The notes below the pieces were generated by a model, which saw only the letters and a list, made by a program, of their open reading frames with translations, ran no database searches and was not told the origin of the DNA. DNA of 64,000 nucleotides from Streptomyces sp. NBC_01481 (GTDB taxonomy: Bacteria > Actinomycetota > Actinomycetes > Streptomycetales > Streptomycetaceae), in the NCBI RefSeq assembly GCF_026339995.1, contig NZ_JAPEPT010000002.1:607001-671000 (forward strand), given 5' to 3'. Both the position numbers and the translations under genes were made by a program. Shown here piece after piece: positions 63,949-64,000 of the stretch (position 1 is the stretch's first letter; each line of letters opens with the position of its first letter).

Positions 63949-64000
63949 GTGCCGAAGCTGTGGAACGAGACGATCGATACGCACCGCGCAGCGGTGCGTG
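63949..64000 (+). CDS. TetR/AcrR family regulator, N-terminal end (partial)
   Basis: GTG 63949 starts a frame reading VPKLWNETIDTHRAAVR up to the window edge. This is the usual N-terminal arm of one actinobacterial TetR subfamily (family form MPKLWNxTIxAHR). TACACT (63937-63942) lies just upstream as a -10, so the transcript would begin at the GTG, leaderless. It probably represses the divergent methyltransferase gene. The DNA-binding domain is outside the window. Confidence 0.65.
   Translation, partial: MPKLWNETIDTHRAAVR

Overview
The window is very high-GC actinobacterial chromosome and is almost certainly from a Streptomyces. Evidence includes frequent GTG starts, GTGA/ATGA stop-start overlaps, mycothiol-dependent enzyme families, a bacterial proteasome activator, PASTA-domain kinases and two branched-chain keto-acid dehydrogenase operons. 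Two exact copies of GTTTCACGTGAAAC (24342 and 46167) and one variant (46194) match the Streptomyces parS partition site. DnaA-box-like nonamers lie in several intergenic gaps. Together with gene order that I recall as resembling the S. coelicolor bkd region, this suggests the window is in the chromosome core, not far from oriC. No tRNA, rRNA, CRISPR array or intact insertion sequence was seen.

Region 1 (1-7.0 kb) holds the tail of an M18 aminopeptidase, a small membrane-anchored protein, an NHL/thioredoxin protein, a LURP-one protein, a nitrilase-superfamily amidohydrolase, a mycothiol-dependent DinB-fold enzyme, and an MFS permease coupled to a GntR regulator gene that carries a frameshift. 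Region 2 (7.1-17.6 kb) has a D,D-carboxypeptidase, the first E1alpha/E1beta/E2 keto-acid dehydrogenase operon with an AT-rich palindrome upstream, a phosphotransferase, and two divergent transmembrane Ser/Thr kinases. Region 3 (17.7-26.6 kb) has a PadR/ABC/FtsX-permease trio that looks leaderless and autoregulated, the proteasome activator Bpa, a hairpin-rich non-coding stretch, a quinone oxidoreductase, and moeA plus a MobA-like gene. Region 4 (26.7-31.0 kb) is the second keto-acid dehydrogenase operon with its divergent Lrp-type regulator.

Region 5 (31.0-42.7 kb) is the phenylacetate module: paaH with a TetR gene, paaN, and paaABCDE, interrupted by a TrmH/HTTM/DUF5819 operon. The same 18-bp palindrome lies in the paaH-paaN gap and, inverted, before paaA. 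A shorter version lies between the second bkd operon and its regulator. Region 6 (42.7-50.7 kb) has a rhodanese, a J-domain protein, a DUF2252 protein, a MarR regulator, a two-component system whose kinase has an unusual C-terminal membrane segment, and a fluoride-exporter locus (DUF190 + crcB) with a decayed second crcB.

Region 7 (51-64 kb) looks accessory. Its centre is a sulfide/persulfide detoxification island: DUF302, an MBL dioxygenase-rhodanese fusion, two more rhodaneses, a TauE/SafE permease, OsmC and a CsoR-fold regulator. That regulator keeps both cysteines but lacks the copper-ligand histidine, so it is CstR-like. Four TACCCC-type palindromes sit at the promoters. Beyond it are a truncated universal stress protein gene, a cysteine-synthase-like/MFS pair, small membrane proteins, a degenerate Nudix protein, an orphan TniQ protein, a DUF2218 membrane protein, a methyltransferase and the first codons of a TetR regulator.
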